The notes under the pieces were generated by a model. That model was not told the origin of the DNA, searched no databases, and saw only the letters and a program-made list of their open reading frames with translations. 35,890 bases of DNA from an uncultured Verrucomicrobiota bacterium (GTDB taxonomy: Bacteria; Verrucomicrobiota; Verrucomicrobiia; Verrucomicrobiales; Verrucomicrobiaceae), in contig CAILZI010000256.1 in assembly GCA_903838675.1 (NCBI GenBank), forward strand, positions 1-35,890. The letters are read 5' to 3'. A program made the translations under genes and the position numbers. Position 1 is the first letter of the stretch; every line of letters begins with the position of its first letter. Below, piece after piece: positions 1 through 8,341 of this stretch.

Positions 1-3
1 ACG

Positions 4-35
4 AGGGGTGATGCCACGTGCATCGCCCCTTTTTT
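4..35 (+). terminator. Rho-independent terminator of an upstream gene
   Basis: A 10-bp stem (4-13 with 21-30, one G-U pair) closes a 7-nt loop and is followed by TTTTT and then C. It would end a plus-strand gene lying left of the window. Ribosomal protein S15 (rpsO) is the usual neighbour of pnp, but that gene is not visible here. The hairpin separates pnp from whatever precedes it, so pnp probably has its own promoter in 36-168. Confidence 0.8.
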
Positions 36-86
36 CTGTAGCAGGCTTCCACACGCATGTCGGCACAGCCGATGTTCATGCTGCTT

Positions 87-104
87 GGTACGCACTCACG
101 TACC
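87..104 (+). promoter_or_regulatory. Hairpin in the pnp leader
   Basis: A perfect 6-bp inverted repeat (ggtacg / cgtacc, 6-nt loop) lies 65 nt before the pnp start, with a smaller cggc-aca-gccg stem at 61-71. In enterobacteria a pnp leader hairpin is cut by RNase III and PNPase then represses its own message. Whether this hairpin does the same is inference, because the sequence only shows that a foldable leader exists. Confidence 0.3.
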
Positions 105-168
105 TCTGCCGGGCTGAAGCCTGGCTATATTTTTTCACCCAAACCAAACAAACAACACAAGCCAACCT

Positions 169-2319
169 ATGGCCATTCATACACAAAAAATCCAGCTCGG
201 TGCTGGTACCCTCGAAATCGAAACCGGCAAGTTTGCCAAGCTTGCTGACGGCGCCGTTACCGTGCGTCTCGGCGACACCATCATCCTCGTCACCGCTGTC
301 TCCGCGACGAAAGTCAAAGACGGCCAGGACTTCTTCCCTCTCTCCGTTGAGTACAAGGAAAAAGCCTCCGCTGCAGGCCGCTTCCCCGGCGGTTACTTCA
401 AGCGCGAAGGCCGCCCCACGGAAAAGGAAATCCTCACCTGCCGCATGACGGACCGCCCATTGCGCCCGCTCTTCCCGAAAGGCTACTACTACGACACCCA
501 GGTCGTCGCCATCCTCCTCAGCGCAGACGGCGAGAACGATCCGGATATCTGCGCCATGAACGGTGCCTCCGCTGCTCTTTGCGTGTCGGACATCCCGTTC
601 GCAGGCCCCGTCGGTGCCGTCCGTATCGGCCGCATCAATGGTGAGTTCATCGTGAACCCCACCCAGAGCCAGCGCCTCGACAGCGACCTCGACCTCGTCT
701 ACGTCGGCAACAAAACCGAAGTCGTCATGATCGAAGGCGCCGCCAACGAACTGCCAGAAGCAGAATTCGTCAAAGCCCTGCACTTCGCCCAGGCTGAAGT
801 CGCCAAGCTCGTCGTCGCCCAGGAAGAACTCACCAAGCTCGCCGGCAAGGCCAAGCGCGAAGTTCCTCTCATGCTCGTGAAGGATGAACTCCTCGAAATC
901 GCTTACGCCGTCGCTGGCGATCGCATCGAAGGCGCTCTCTACACCCCTTCCAAGGTGGCTCGCGGCAAAGCCGTCGGCGCTCTGAAAGACGAAGTCGCTG
1001 AAGCCATCAAGGCCAAGTTCCCAGAAGCCACCAGCTTCGAAGTCAGCCAGGCCTTCGACTACCTCCAGAAGAAAGCCTTCCGCATCTCCATCCTCGACAA
1101 GAAGAACCGTTGCGACGGCCGCGGCATCGACCAGCTCCGCCAGCTTTCCGGTGAAGCCTCCGTGCTTCCCCGCACCCACGGTTCCGCCAGCTTCACCCGC
1201 GGCGAAACGATGGCTCTCTCCATCGCCACGCTCGCTCCGGCGGACGAAGCCCAGGAAATGGACACCTACGCAGGCGGCCCTGAGTCGAAGCGCTTCATTC
1301 TTCATTACAACTTCCCTCCGTTCTCCGTCGGTGAAACCGGCCGCTTCGGTGGTCAGAACCGTCGTGAAATCGGCCACGGTGCTCTTGCAGAGCGCTCCAT
1401 CGAGCCAGTCATTCCTGCCAAGGAAGTCTTCCCTTACGCCATCCGCGTCAGCAGCGAAGTCATGGAGTCCAACGGCTCCACCTCCATGGCCTCCGTTTGC
1501 TCCGGCGTCATGGCCCTCCTCGATGCAGGCGTGCCTCTCAAGCGCCCCGTCGGTGGTATCAGTGTCGGTCTCGTCACTGAGTTCGAAGGCGACAACATGA
1601 AGCGCTACCTCACGATGCTCGACATCATCGGCAGCGAAGACCACTTCGGCGACATGGACTTCAAGCTTTGCGGCACCTCCGAAGGCGTCACCGGCTACCA
1701 GCTTGACCTCAAGCTCCCCGGCCTCCCTCTGAGCATCCTCGAAGAAGCCATCGTCAAGGCCAAGGAAGGCCGCACTCAGGTTCTTTCCGCCATGGCCCAG
1801 GCCATCGCTGAAGTGAAGCCTCTCAGCCCTTATGCTCCACGCATCGAGATCGTGAAGATCAACCCTGACAAGATTGGTGAGCTCATCGGTCCTGGCGGCA
1901 AGAACATCAAGGCCATCCAGGCCGAGTCCGGCGCTGAAATCAGCATCGAAGACGACGGCACCGTCTACATCTATGCTTCCCGCAAGGAAAGCCTCGAGCG
2001 CGCAGTCGAAATGATCAGCGGCACCTCCCAGGAAATCGAAGTCGGCAAGATCTACACAGGTCGCGTTGTCAGCACCACAAACTTCGGTGCCTTCATGAAC
2101 CTTGGCGGCAAGAAGGACGGCCTCATCCACATCAGCGAACTCGCCGACTTCCGCGTCAACAAGACCGAAGACGCCGTCAAGACCGGCGACATCGTCTCCG
2201 CCAAGTGCATCGGCATCGACGACAAGGGCCGCATCAAGATGAGCCGCAAGGCCGCCATGAAAGAGAAGGACGCAGCCGCCGCCGCTGGTGGTGCAGCTCC
2301 TGCCGAAGACGTGGGCTAA
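169..2319 (+). CDS. pnp: Polynucleotide phosphorylase (PNPase)
   Basis: PNPase degrades RNA 3'-to-5' by phosphorolysis and can also add nucleotides to 3' ends. It acts as a cytoplasmic trimer, often in a degradosome. At 716 aa it has the usual length and full domain order: a first RNase PH domain (about residues 1-140), an all-alpha linker, a second RNase PH domain (about 310-470) containing the FFRR-type phosphate region around GRFGGQNRREIGHGAL, a KH domain with the GPGG loop near residue 573, and a C-terminal S1 domain (about 625-690, starting near VGKIYTGRVV). The tail is Ala-rich. The ATG at 169 follows an A/C-rich leader with no clear Shine-Dalgarno sequence, and the N-terminus begins directly with the first beta strand. 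It is flanked by terminators on both sides, so it is probably monocistronic. Identification is secure. Confidence 0.98.
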   Translation: MAIHTQKIQLGAGTLEIETGKFAKLADGAVTVRLGDTIILVTAVSATKVKDGQDFFPLSVEYKEKASAAGRFPGGYFKREGRPTEKEILTCRMTDRPLRPLFPKGYYYDTQVVAILLSADGENDPDICAMNGASAALCVSDIPFAGPVGAVRIGRINGEFIVNPTQSQRLDSDLDLVYVGNKTEVVMIEGAANELPEAEFVKALHFAQAEVAKLVVAQEELTKLAGKAKREVPLMLVKDELLEIAYAVAGDRIEGALYTPSKVARGKAVGALKDEVAEAIKAKFPEATSFEVSQAFDYLQKKAFRISILDKKNRCDGRGIDQLRQLSGEASVLPRTHGSASFTRGETMALSIATLAPADEAQEMDTYAGGPESKRFILHYNFPPFSVGETGRFGGQNRREIGHGALAERSIEPVIPAKEVFPYAIRVSSEVMESNGSTSMASVCSGVMALLDAGVPLKRPVGGISVGLVTEFEGDNMKRYLTMLDIIGSEDHFGDMDFKLCGTSEGVTGYQLDLKLPGLPLSILEEAIVKAKEGRTQVLSAMAQAIAEVKPLSPYAPRIEIVKINPDKIGELIGPGGKNIKAIQAESGAEISIEDDGTVYIYASRKESLERAVEMISGTSQEIEVGKIYTGRVVSTTNFGAFMNLGGKKDGLIHISELADFRVNKTEDAVKTGDIVSAKCIGIDDKGRIKMSRKAAMKEKDAAAAAGGAAPAEDVG

Positions 2320-2347
2320 GCCTCATCTGCCAACACTCAAAACTACG

Positions 2348-2378
2348 AAGAGGCCGCTGCAAAGCGGCCTCTTTTTTT
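2348..2378 (+). terminator. pnp Rho-independent terminator
   Basis: An 8-bp GC-rich stem (gaggccgc at 2350-2357 with gcggcctc at 2364-2371) has a 6-nt loop and is followed by seven T residues. It lies 29 nt after the pnp stop. The T tract is on the plus strand, so it serves pnp and not the converging gene ending at 2387. Confidence 0.92.
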
Positions 2379-2386
2379 GGGTGTTC

Positions 2387-2725
2387 CTACGTTGGTGTTG
2401 TGGAAGTCTGGCTCGCCTGCTGCGCGGCCTGCTGTGCCGCAACGGCGCTCACCGGATTGCTGCTCATGCCGTTGACAGAAACGAGCGCAGTGACGCCAGT
2501 GCCATAGCCCTTCATCGGATTGTACCAGAGCTGCCTTCCTGTGGCTGCATCCAGCCCATACATGTAGCCAGTCACAGAGACGATCAGCATGCCGCCATCC
2601 AGCAGCAGGCTCACATACGCCGTGCCATTGGACGCCTTCCATTCCCAGACGATCTCGCCGGTCCGGCGGTTAAGCGCGGCCACACGACGATTGAAACCCA
2701 CAAAGACAAGATCAGCGGTGTTCAT
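2387..2725 (-). CDS. Short PQQ-like beta-propeller repeat protein
   Basis: This 112-aa protein has two recognisable PQQ/quinoprotein-type propeller repeats: a blade with RRVAALNRRTGEIVWEWKA (about residues 12-30) and one with YMYGLDAATGRQLWYN (about 54-69). There is no signal peptide, and the C-terminus is a Gln/Ala/Thr tail. A full propeller needs six to eight blades, so two repeats alone must multimerise or serve as a small module. I recall similar stand-alone proteins of about 110 aa in related phyla, so it is probably intact and not a fragment. An in-frame stop lies eight codons before the ATG at 2725. It converges with pnp and diverges from the TM2 gene at 2843. Its function is unknown. 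Confidence 0.75.
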   Translation of the reverse strand: MNTADLVFVGFNRRVAALNRRTGEIVWEWKASNGTAYVSLLLDGGMLIVSVTGYMYGLDAATGRQLWYNPMKGYGTGVTALVSVNGMSSNPVSAVAAQQAAQQASQTSTTPT

Positions 2726-2842
2726 GATGAGCGGAGTGTAGCTGCATCAGCTTCCTTTTGTCCAGCCTTCTGCGGCCGGTTGCGAAAACCGGGCAAACTT
2801 GGAATCGCACGAAGTCTCAGGCTCATAATCATTGATGCCGTT

Positions 2843-3265
2843 ATGAACAACACCCCTCTTCCTTCCACCCACAACAAATTCGTTGGCTACATCCTGTGGC
2901 TTTTCGGTTTCACTGGTGCCCATCGTTTTTACTTTGGCAAACCCAGGACGGGCATCTTGTGGTTCCTGACCGGCGGCCTGCTGGGCATCGGCTGGCTCGT
3001 GGATTTGTTCCTCATTCCCGGCATGGACCGGGAAGCGGATCGCAGGTTTGTTCAAGGTCATCTTGAATACTCACTCGCCTGGGTGCTCCTCACGTTTTTG
3101 GGCATCTTTGGCCTCCATCGCTTCTACATGGGAAAATGGGTGACGGGCATTCTCTACCTCGTCACTGGTGGTGGTCTGCTGGTCGGTGTCGTTTACGACT
3201 TCTGCACGCTGAACACGCAGATCAGTGAGATCAACGCGGCAGGCCGCAACACCGCCAGTGTGTGA
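2843..3265 (+). CDS. Tandem TM2-domain membrane protein
   Basis: The 140-aa protein carries two successive TM2 domains. Each is a hydrophobic hairpin with the hallmark turn, GAHRFYFGKPRTG (about residues 25-37) and GLHRFYMGKWVTG (about 91-103), followed by a glycine-rich second membrane segment. TM2 proteins are small inner-membrane proteins of unknown biochemical role. The open frame runs on upstream to 2288, but that part overlaps the pnp terminator and the divergent propeller gene and is not protein-like. The ATG at 2843 places the start just before NKFVGYILW, which begins the first domain. No strong Shine-Dalgarno sequence is visible. It ends 12 bp from the converging gene at 3278 with no terminator between them. 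Confidence 0.82.
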   Translation: MNNTPLPSTHNKFVGYILWLFGFTGAHRFYFGKPRTGILWFLTGGLLGIGWLVDLFLIPGMDREADRRFVQGHLEYSLAWVLLTFLGIFGLHRFYMGKWVTGILYLVTGGGLLVGVVYDFCTLNTQISEINAAGRNTASV

Positions 3266-3277
3266 GCGGAGTTTTCT

Positions 3278-4240
3278 TCACCGGGCTGTTAAAGGCGACT
3301 TTGCTTCCACAAGCACCGGCGGCGGGTTGCAGCCATAGGGAAACCAGCGCAGTGTGGCACGTGGCGGCGCGTGAAAGCTCTCTGCATAGCTACGGGCCTG
3401 CCATCGCTGTGCGCCTGGCCCGTCCATGGTGTCGTTGTCTTTGATCACCGGTCCGTTTGTGAGGATGTAGTTGGACGAGTTCCGCAGAAATGCAGCCACC
3501 TCGCCCGGATCAAACGGGTCCATCGGGAAAAAAGCCTCCATGTCCGTTGCATCGACCTGACCCATGCCCACGGTTTCCATCAGCATCCAACCGTCGGCTA
3601 TGCCGTCCAGCTTGAGCATGCGGACATTGGTCCAGGCATCCACCGGTTTCACATCATGGGCCTCAGACCATTGAATGATCTCGGCGACCTGTGCGGGCGG
3701 CAGCAAAAGTTCCCCATTCGGATTAAACCACGCAATGACCGCCGGATGTGCTGCCAGAGCTAGGAGAAGGCTGGTTGTCTTTTTGAGTTCCTCCACAGGA
3801 TCGTAGCCCTCAGGAATGATAGGCGTTTTTGGCCCGCCTCCAAAGACGTGGCTCACCTTTACACGGATAAAGGCCGTGTGCTCAGCCGCGATGTCTTGCC
3901 CTTCCGGCCAGGTCCATGCATGGGCCATCGCACGTTCCAGCCCGCCAGGCCATGCCAGCGGTCCAAAGTGCCCCATCGACCAGCTCGCAAAGAGCATGCC
4001 GTCTTTCTTGGGATCTCCCATGGAGTCCGGCCAGGGCTGCGAGACCACGTCGATGACCGCAGCGGCATTGTTCCCCAATCCCAGCGAAACCACCAGCGAT
4101 TCGCTCCCCATGGCCCAATGACCTTTACCATCACCAGTCCGGCGCACCTCTCCGAAGGAGTGCAGAAGAGGTTCCAGTTCGGAGAGTCGAACAGATTGAT
4201 TGAGCAGGAGCACGCCACCCTGGGTAAAAAATCCTTTCAT
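3278..4240 (-). CDS. Probable DUF4261-domain protein
   Basis: This is a 320-aa soluble protein without signal peptide or membrane segments. The N-terminus (VLLLNQSVRLSELEPLL) is followed by an alpha/beta core, and the C-terminal part has a run ending DGWMLMETVGMGQVDATDMEAFF. In DUF4261 proteins a comparable block near the end reads roughly 'dTvGm..lglpDle', which is the basis for the tentative call. No catalytic motif is visible. The last 80 residues contain a Pro-rich stretch and no domain I recognise. It is divergent from the oxidoreductase at 4393 across about 150 bp, which should hold both promoters. The protein is clearly coding by composition, but the family name is uncertain and should be checked against PF14080. 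Confidence 0.6.
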   Translation of the reverse strand: MKGFFTQGGVLLLNQSVRLSELEPLLHSFGEVRRTGDGKGHWAMGSESLVVSLGLGNNAAAVIDVVSQPWPDSMGDPKKDGMLFASWSMGHFGPLAWPGGLERAMAHAWTWPEGQDIAAEHTAFIRVKVSHVFGGGPKTPIIPEGYDPVEELKKTTSLLLALAAHPAVIAWFNPNGELLLPPAQVAEIIQWSEAHDVKPVDAWTNVRMLKLDGIADGWMLMETVGMGQVDATDMEAFFPMDPFDPGEVAAFLRNSSNYILTNGPVIKDNDTMDGPGAQRWQARSYAESFHAPPRATLRWFPYGCNPPPVLVEAKSPLTAR

Positions 4241-4392
4241 GGCGCGACTTGTACTCGAAAGGCAGGTGTCCTGTCATGAAAAATAACCCGGCAAAAAATG
4301 AAGGGGAAAACGAGGCCGGCATCCAGTTCAAAGAAGGACTTGCCCTCAGCACACCGTTCTGAGAAAACATCACTCTCCCAACCCGACCAGCC

Positions 4393-5826
4393 ATGACCTC
4401 ACGTCGTTCCTTCATCACCCAGTCCGCCCTCGCCTTTACCGCTTTGTCAGCCAGCCGTGTGCTGGGGGCCAATGACACCATCCGCATCGCATCCATCGGT
4501 CTCGGCGGCCAGGGCCTGGGCAATGCAGGCCGCATGGCCAAAGTCCCGGGCGTGGAAATCGCTTACCTCTGCGATCCCGACACCGCAGCCTTGGACAAAG
4601 CCAAAAAAGTTTTCCCCAATGCCAAGACCACCCAGGACCTGCGCAAGGTCATGGAAGACAAAAGCATCGATGCCGTCGTCGTCTCCACCGGAAATCACTG
4701 GCATGTGCTGGCCTCCATCTGGGCCATGCAGGCGGGCAAGGATGTCTATGTGGAGAAGCCGGTCTCACACAACATCTGGGAGGGCCGCAAACTCGTCGAA
4801 GCCGCGCGCAAGTACAACCGCATCGTTCAGGGCGGCACGCAGCAGCGCAGCGATCCTTTGCAGGAGGAAATCAAAGCCTTCCTCGATGCCGAAACCATGG
4901 GGAAGATCAAATACGTGCGCTGCAATCACTACAGCATGCGTGCCTCCATCGGCAAACGCGCAGAGCCGCTCACACCCCCCGCCACGGTGGACTACGACAT
5001 CTGGCTTGGCCCCGCGAAGGACGAGCCAATCTACCGCGAAAAATTCCACTACGACTGGCATTGGAATTGGAACACTGGCAACGGCGAGATGGGCAACTGG
5101 GGCCCGCACATCCTCGACGACCTGCGCAACGTTGTCTTCCGCGACAAGGTGCCTCTGCCCAAGCGTGTCATCGCCGGTGGCGGTCGCTTTGCCTGGAATG
5201 ATGCTGGCGAATCACCCAACACCCACTTTGCCTACATGGACACCGGCAGCATTCCGGTGATCGTGGACTTCCACAACCTGCCACGTCAGAAGGGCATCAA
5301 GGCCCCGGACGTGTATCTGCGCCGTCGCACAGGCGCTTTCCTCATCATCGAATGCGAAGGCGGCTACTACACCGGCAGCCGTGGTGGCGGCACCGCCTTT
5401 GATGCCGAAGGCAAGAAGCTCCACATTTTCAAAGGCGATGGTGGCAAAAGTCATGCGGCCAATTTCATCGCCGCCATCCGCAGCCGCAAGCAGGAGGACC
5501 TGAAGGGGGAAGTGGAGAAGATTCATTTCTCCAGCGCCTGGTGTCATCTCGCCAACAACTCCTATCGCCTCGGCCAGAAGTACAACCGCGAACAAGCCGA
5601 AGCTGCGGTTAAAGACTTCCAGCCGTGGAATGACGTCATTGCCGATTTCCACGAGCACCTCATTAAAAACGAGCTCGATGCTTCCAAGCTCGACATCAAG
5701 ATGGGCCCCATGCTGGAAATCGACTCCGCCAAGGAAACTTTCATTGGCGACACCGCCACACCGGAAGCACTCGCCCTGCTCACCCGTGAGTACCGTTCCG
5801 GCTACGCAGTGCCTCAGGCAGTGTGA
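4393..5826 (+). CDS. Tat-exported Gfo/Idh/MocA family oxidoreductase
   Basis: This 477-aa NAD(P)-dependent oxidoreductase of the Gfo/Idh/MocA superfamily probably acts on sugars or inositol-like polyols. The first 27 residues form a twin-arginine signal (SRRSFITQSALAF, ending ASRVLGAN), so it should be folded with cofactor before export. The Rossmann domain follows, with IGLGGQGLGNAG near residues 36-47. The EKPVSHN block near residue 120 carries the catalytic lysine of the EKP motif. The alpha/beta substrate domain makes up the rest, with the characteristic HYDWHWNWNTGNGEMGNWG segment near 217-235. Verrucomicrobia and Planctomycetes carry many paralogs of this type, usually tied to glycan breakdown. 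It stands alone here. The exact substrate cannot be read from the sequence. Confidence 0.9.
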   Translation: MTSRRSFITQSALAFTALSASRVLGANDTIRIASIGLGGQGLGNAGRMAKVPGVEIAYLCDPDTAALDKAKKVFPNAKTTQDLRKVMEDKSIDAVVVSTGNHWHVLASIWAMQAGKDVYVEKPVSHNIWEGRKLVEAARKYNRIVQGGTQQRSDPLQEEIKAFLDAETMGKIKYVRCNHYSMRASIGKRAEPLTPPATVDYDIWLGPAKDEPIYREKFHYDWHWNWNTGNGEMGNWGPHILDDLRNVVFRDKVPLPKRVIAGGGRFAWNDAGESPNTHFAYMDTGSIPVIVDFHNLPRQKGIKAPDVYLRRRTGAFLIIECEGGYYTGSRGGGTAFDAEGKKLHIFKGDGGKSHAANFIAAIRSRKQEDLKGEVEKIHFSSAWCHLANNSYRLGQKYNREQAEAAVKDFQPWNDVIADFHEHLIKNELDASKLDIKMGPMLEIDSAKETFIGDTATPEALALLTREYRSGYAVPQAV

Positions 5827-5836
5827 GCCCAATATA

Positions 5837-5869
5837 AAAAAGAGCGTCAGGGGTTCTCCCTGACGCTCT
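5837..5869 (-). terminator. Terminator of the Ala/Pro-rich lipoprotein gene
   Basis: A 12-bp perfect stem (5841-5852 with 5858-5869) has a 5-nt loop. The T tract (TTTTTT) follows the stem on the minus strand, so the site terminates the minus-strand lipoprotein gene ending at 5895. It lies in the 68-bp gap to the converging oxidoreductase gene and the stem may also slow polymerase from the plus side. Confidence 0.85.
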
Positions 5870-5894
5870 CGTGTGATTCATGCTGCAGTCAGCT

Positions 5895-6320
<426 letters not shown>

Positions 6321-6440
6321 AATCTGGGCGTACAGCTTCTGTGATGCGGTGGACTTTACAAGCTATTTAATGTTAAAGACTAGATTGGCGCATTACTTCG
6401 CATCAAGCGTCAACTCACTCAGTTTATTGGCTCAGGCCTC

Positions 6441-6563
6441 CATCTCCTGCTTGGCTTTTTTGTCACCTTCGCTGCGCACCACCAGCTCCTTGCCCTCTGT
6501 TCTTTGAGCTCTCTCGGAGTGACCGTCGCACCGCGTGTCACCACTATGAGGGGCAGCCCCAGT
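6441..6563 (-). pseudogene. Possible decayed C-terminal gene remnant
   Basis: Right after the mtnA stop, the minus strand contains two protein-like stretches in different frames: ELGLPLIVVTRG followed by ATVTPRELKEQRA (from about 6561 down to 6495), then KELVVRSEGDKKAKQEMEA ending in TGA at about 6441. Adding one base near 6493-6495 would join them into one charged C-terminal region. No start codon or upstream body exists, since mtnA abuts it. This could be a leftover of a gene displaced by rearrangement, or chance. The rest of the 6321-6563 gap shows only an AT-rich stretch (6355-6385) that may hold the lipoprotein promoter. Confidence 0.25.
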
Positions 6564-7658
6564 TCAAATCAAGGCCTGCAATTGCTTCAATGCGGTGGCA
6601 CTGGCCGGCACAGCCCCGTGTTCCGTCACCAAGGCGGTGACAAGTGACGCAGGCGTCACATCAAAGCCGTCGTTCCGCGCCTGAGTACCGGCGGGCGTGA
6701 TCAGCACTTCCTCTCGGACTCCCGCCCCATTCACCCCCGGCATGTGCGTCACCTCACGCGCACTGCGCTGCTCGATGGGGATCTCACGGATTCCGTCAGT
6801 GATGGTCCAGTCGATGGTGCTGACGGGAGTGGCCACGTAAAAGGGCACATCATGCGCTTTGGCGGCCAGCGCCTTGAGGTAAGTGCCGATTTTATTCGCC
6901 ACATCACCATGCGCCGTGACACGGTCCGTGCCCACGATGACCACATCCACCAGACCGCGCTGCAGCAGGTGTCCGGCATTGTTATCGACGATCAACGTGT
7001 ACGGCACACCATGCTCCTTGAGTTCAAAAGCCGTCAGTGAAGCCCCCTGACCACGTGGTCGCGTCTCACTCACCCAGACATGTACGTTCATGCCTGCATC
7101 ATGTGCTTGATAGATGGGAGAGATGGCTGTGCCCCAGTCCACCGTGGCCAGCCAGCCAGCATTGCAGTGCGTCATCACATTCAGCGTCGCGGATGGGTCA
7201 GCCTTCTTTGCCTGTATGGCGCGGAACAATTCCAGCCCATGTTTGCCGATGGAGTGATTCGTCCGCACATCATCCTCGCAAATGGCCAGCGCTTCGTCCC
7301 ATGCGGCAGCGGCGCGGTCTTCAATTCCAAGCGGTGCCACGATGCGCCTCACCCGGTCCAGCGCCCAGCGCAGATTGATCGCAGTGGGCCGGGTGGCATG
7401 CAGCACATCATAGGCCCTGTGCAGTGCGGCATCAGATGCATCCTCACGCAGTGCGAAAAACAAGCCAAAGGCGGCAGTCGCTCCGATCAGAGGCGCGCCA
7501 CGCACCCGCATCACCTGAATGGCCTCGGCCGCATCTTCCATCGTCAGCAGATCACGCCACTCGACCTGGTGTGGCAGAAAAGTCTGATCAATGATTCGAG
7601 CGCTCCGTGCGGAGTGATCTGCTTCGATGGAGCGGTGCGGCTGGCCGTGAATGTTCAT
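6564..7658 (-). CDS. mtnA: Methylthioribose-1-phosphate isomerase
   Basis: MtnA converts 5-methylthioribose-1-phosphate to 5-methylthioribulose-1-phosphate in the methionine salvage pathway. At 364 aa it has the expected length and family blocks: RVRGAPLIGATAAFG near residue 50, NLRWALDRV near 98, THCNAGWLATVDWGTA near 163 with the catalytic cysteine, ETRPRGQGASLTAFEL near 198, and VGTDRVTAHGDVANKIGTY near 240 with the catalytic aspartate. It is the last gene of the mtnB-mtnD-mtnC-mtnA operon. Its ATG (7656-7658) overlaps the mtnC stop in an ATGA, which indicates translational coupling and fixes the start. No clear terminator follows. The eIF2B-like fold could suggest other ribose isomerases, but these motifs and the context make MtnA secure. 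Confidence 0.97.
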   Translation of the reverse strand: MNIHGQPHRSIEADHSARSARIIDQTFLPHQVEWRDLLTMEDAAEAIQVMRVRGAPLIGATAAFGLFFALREDASDAALHRAYDVLHATRPTAINLRWALDRVRRIVAPLGIEDRAAAAWDEALAICEDDVRTNHSIGKHGLELFRAIQAKKADPSATLNVMTHCNAGWLATVDWGTAISPIYQAHDAGMNVHVWVSETRPRGQGASLTAFELKEHGVPYTLIVDNNAGHLLQRGLVDVVIVGTDRVTAHGDVANKIGTYLKALAAKAHDVPFYVATPVSTIDWTITDGIREIPIEQRSAREVTHMPGVNGAGVREEVLITPAGTQARNDGFDVTPASLVTALVTEHGAVPASATALKQLQALI

Positions 7659-8341
7659 GCGAGGGCAATATCGGAAAAAGAGGCGATGGCAGGATGATCG
7701 TGCGCCGGTGCAGGCTTGTTCCCAGGACGGAGCGCAAGTGCAGTCATCATGCCCGCGTTTCGCGCTGCGTTCAATTCCTCCACGAGATCACTGACAAAGA
7801 GAATTTGATCCGCCGGCAGGCCGCAATCCGCAGCGATGGCTGTGTAGCTGGCGGTTTCCCGTTTGGAGCCCGTGGTGGTGTCGTAGAAACCGGAGAATTG
7901 CACGGAAAGATCGCCCCGCTTCGTGTGAGCAAAGAAGAGTTTCTGTGCATGCACGCTGCCGGAGGAATAGATGCGAATTTCACAGCCCTTCTGACACCAG
8001 TCTGCCAATGCGCGTGGCACATCATCGAAGATTCGGCTGCGCAGCTCGCCATTGCGAAAGGCCTCTTCCCAGATCATTCCCTGAAGCTGCTTCAAACCGG
8101 TCACTTTGGCGTCGGCGTCCATCAGTCGATGCACCGCTGCCTCGGCCTCGGCAGGAGTGGCAAAAGCAGAGACACCTGCATCGCGCGCGATCTGCCCAAT
8201 CACGGCCGACCCCCAATGCGTCTGGAGATACCCCCCGGCACGCTGCCGTGCGTACGGAAACATCACATCATGGACAAATGCCAGTGGTGAAACCGTCCCT
8301 TCAATGTCCAGCAGGATCAGTTTGCCGCCAAACGTGATCAT
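7655..8341 (-). CDS. mtnC: Enolase-phosphatase E1 (acireductone synthase)
   Basis: This HAD-superfamily enzyme enolises 2,3-diketo-5-methylthiopentyl-1-phosphate and dephosphorylates the product to acireductone. The HAD motif I is LLDIEGTVSPL, with Asp12 and Glu14 in the DxE form typical of MtnC and unlike the DxD of ordinary HAD phosphatases. Motif II is the SSGS around YSSGSVHAQKL (about residue 120), and motif III/IV is the LFVSDLVEELNAARNAGM block (about 175-192). The start is taken at 8341, giving 228 aa, because MITFGGKLILLDIEG begins directly with the first strand and the ATG overlaps the mtnD stop as ATGA. The frame runs on to 8407, but those residues lie inside mtnD and are not conserved-looking. 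Confidence 0.96.
   Translation of the reverse strand: MITFGGKLILLDIEGTVSPLAFVHDVMFPYARQRAGGYLQTHWGSAVIGQIARDAGVSAFATPAEAEAAVHRLMDADAKVTGLKQLQGMIWEEAFRNGELRSRIFDDVPRALADWCQKGCEIRIYSSGSVHAQKLFFAHTKRGDLSVQFSGFYDTTTGSKRETASYTAIAADCGLPADQILFVSDLVEELNAARNAGMMTALALRPGNKPAPAHDHPAIASFSDIALA

Noticed and set aside
37..168. Sigma-70 promoter for pnp using TATATT at 126-131
   Set aside because: No acceptable -35 lies 16-18 bp upstream, so it is not listed as a feature.
76..2130. 684-aa minus-strand open frame opposite pnp
   Set aside because: It is an antisense shadow produced by the strong third-position GC bias. The composition is Asp/Gly/Ala/Val-rich without domain signals, and pnp is certain.
2288..2842. 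N-terminal extension of the TM2 protein frame
   Set aside because: It passes through the pnp 3' end, the terminator and the antisense propeller gene, and the residues are not protein-like.
6545..6580. Possible tRNA T-arm ('gttcaaatc') near the mtnA end
   Set aside because: No acceptor, D or anticodon arms can be built around it, and the string is the reverse of the mtnA stop region.
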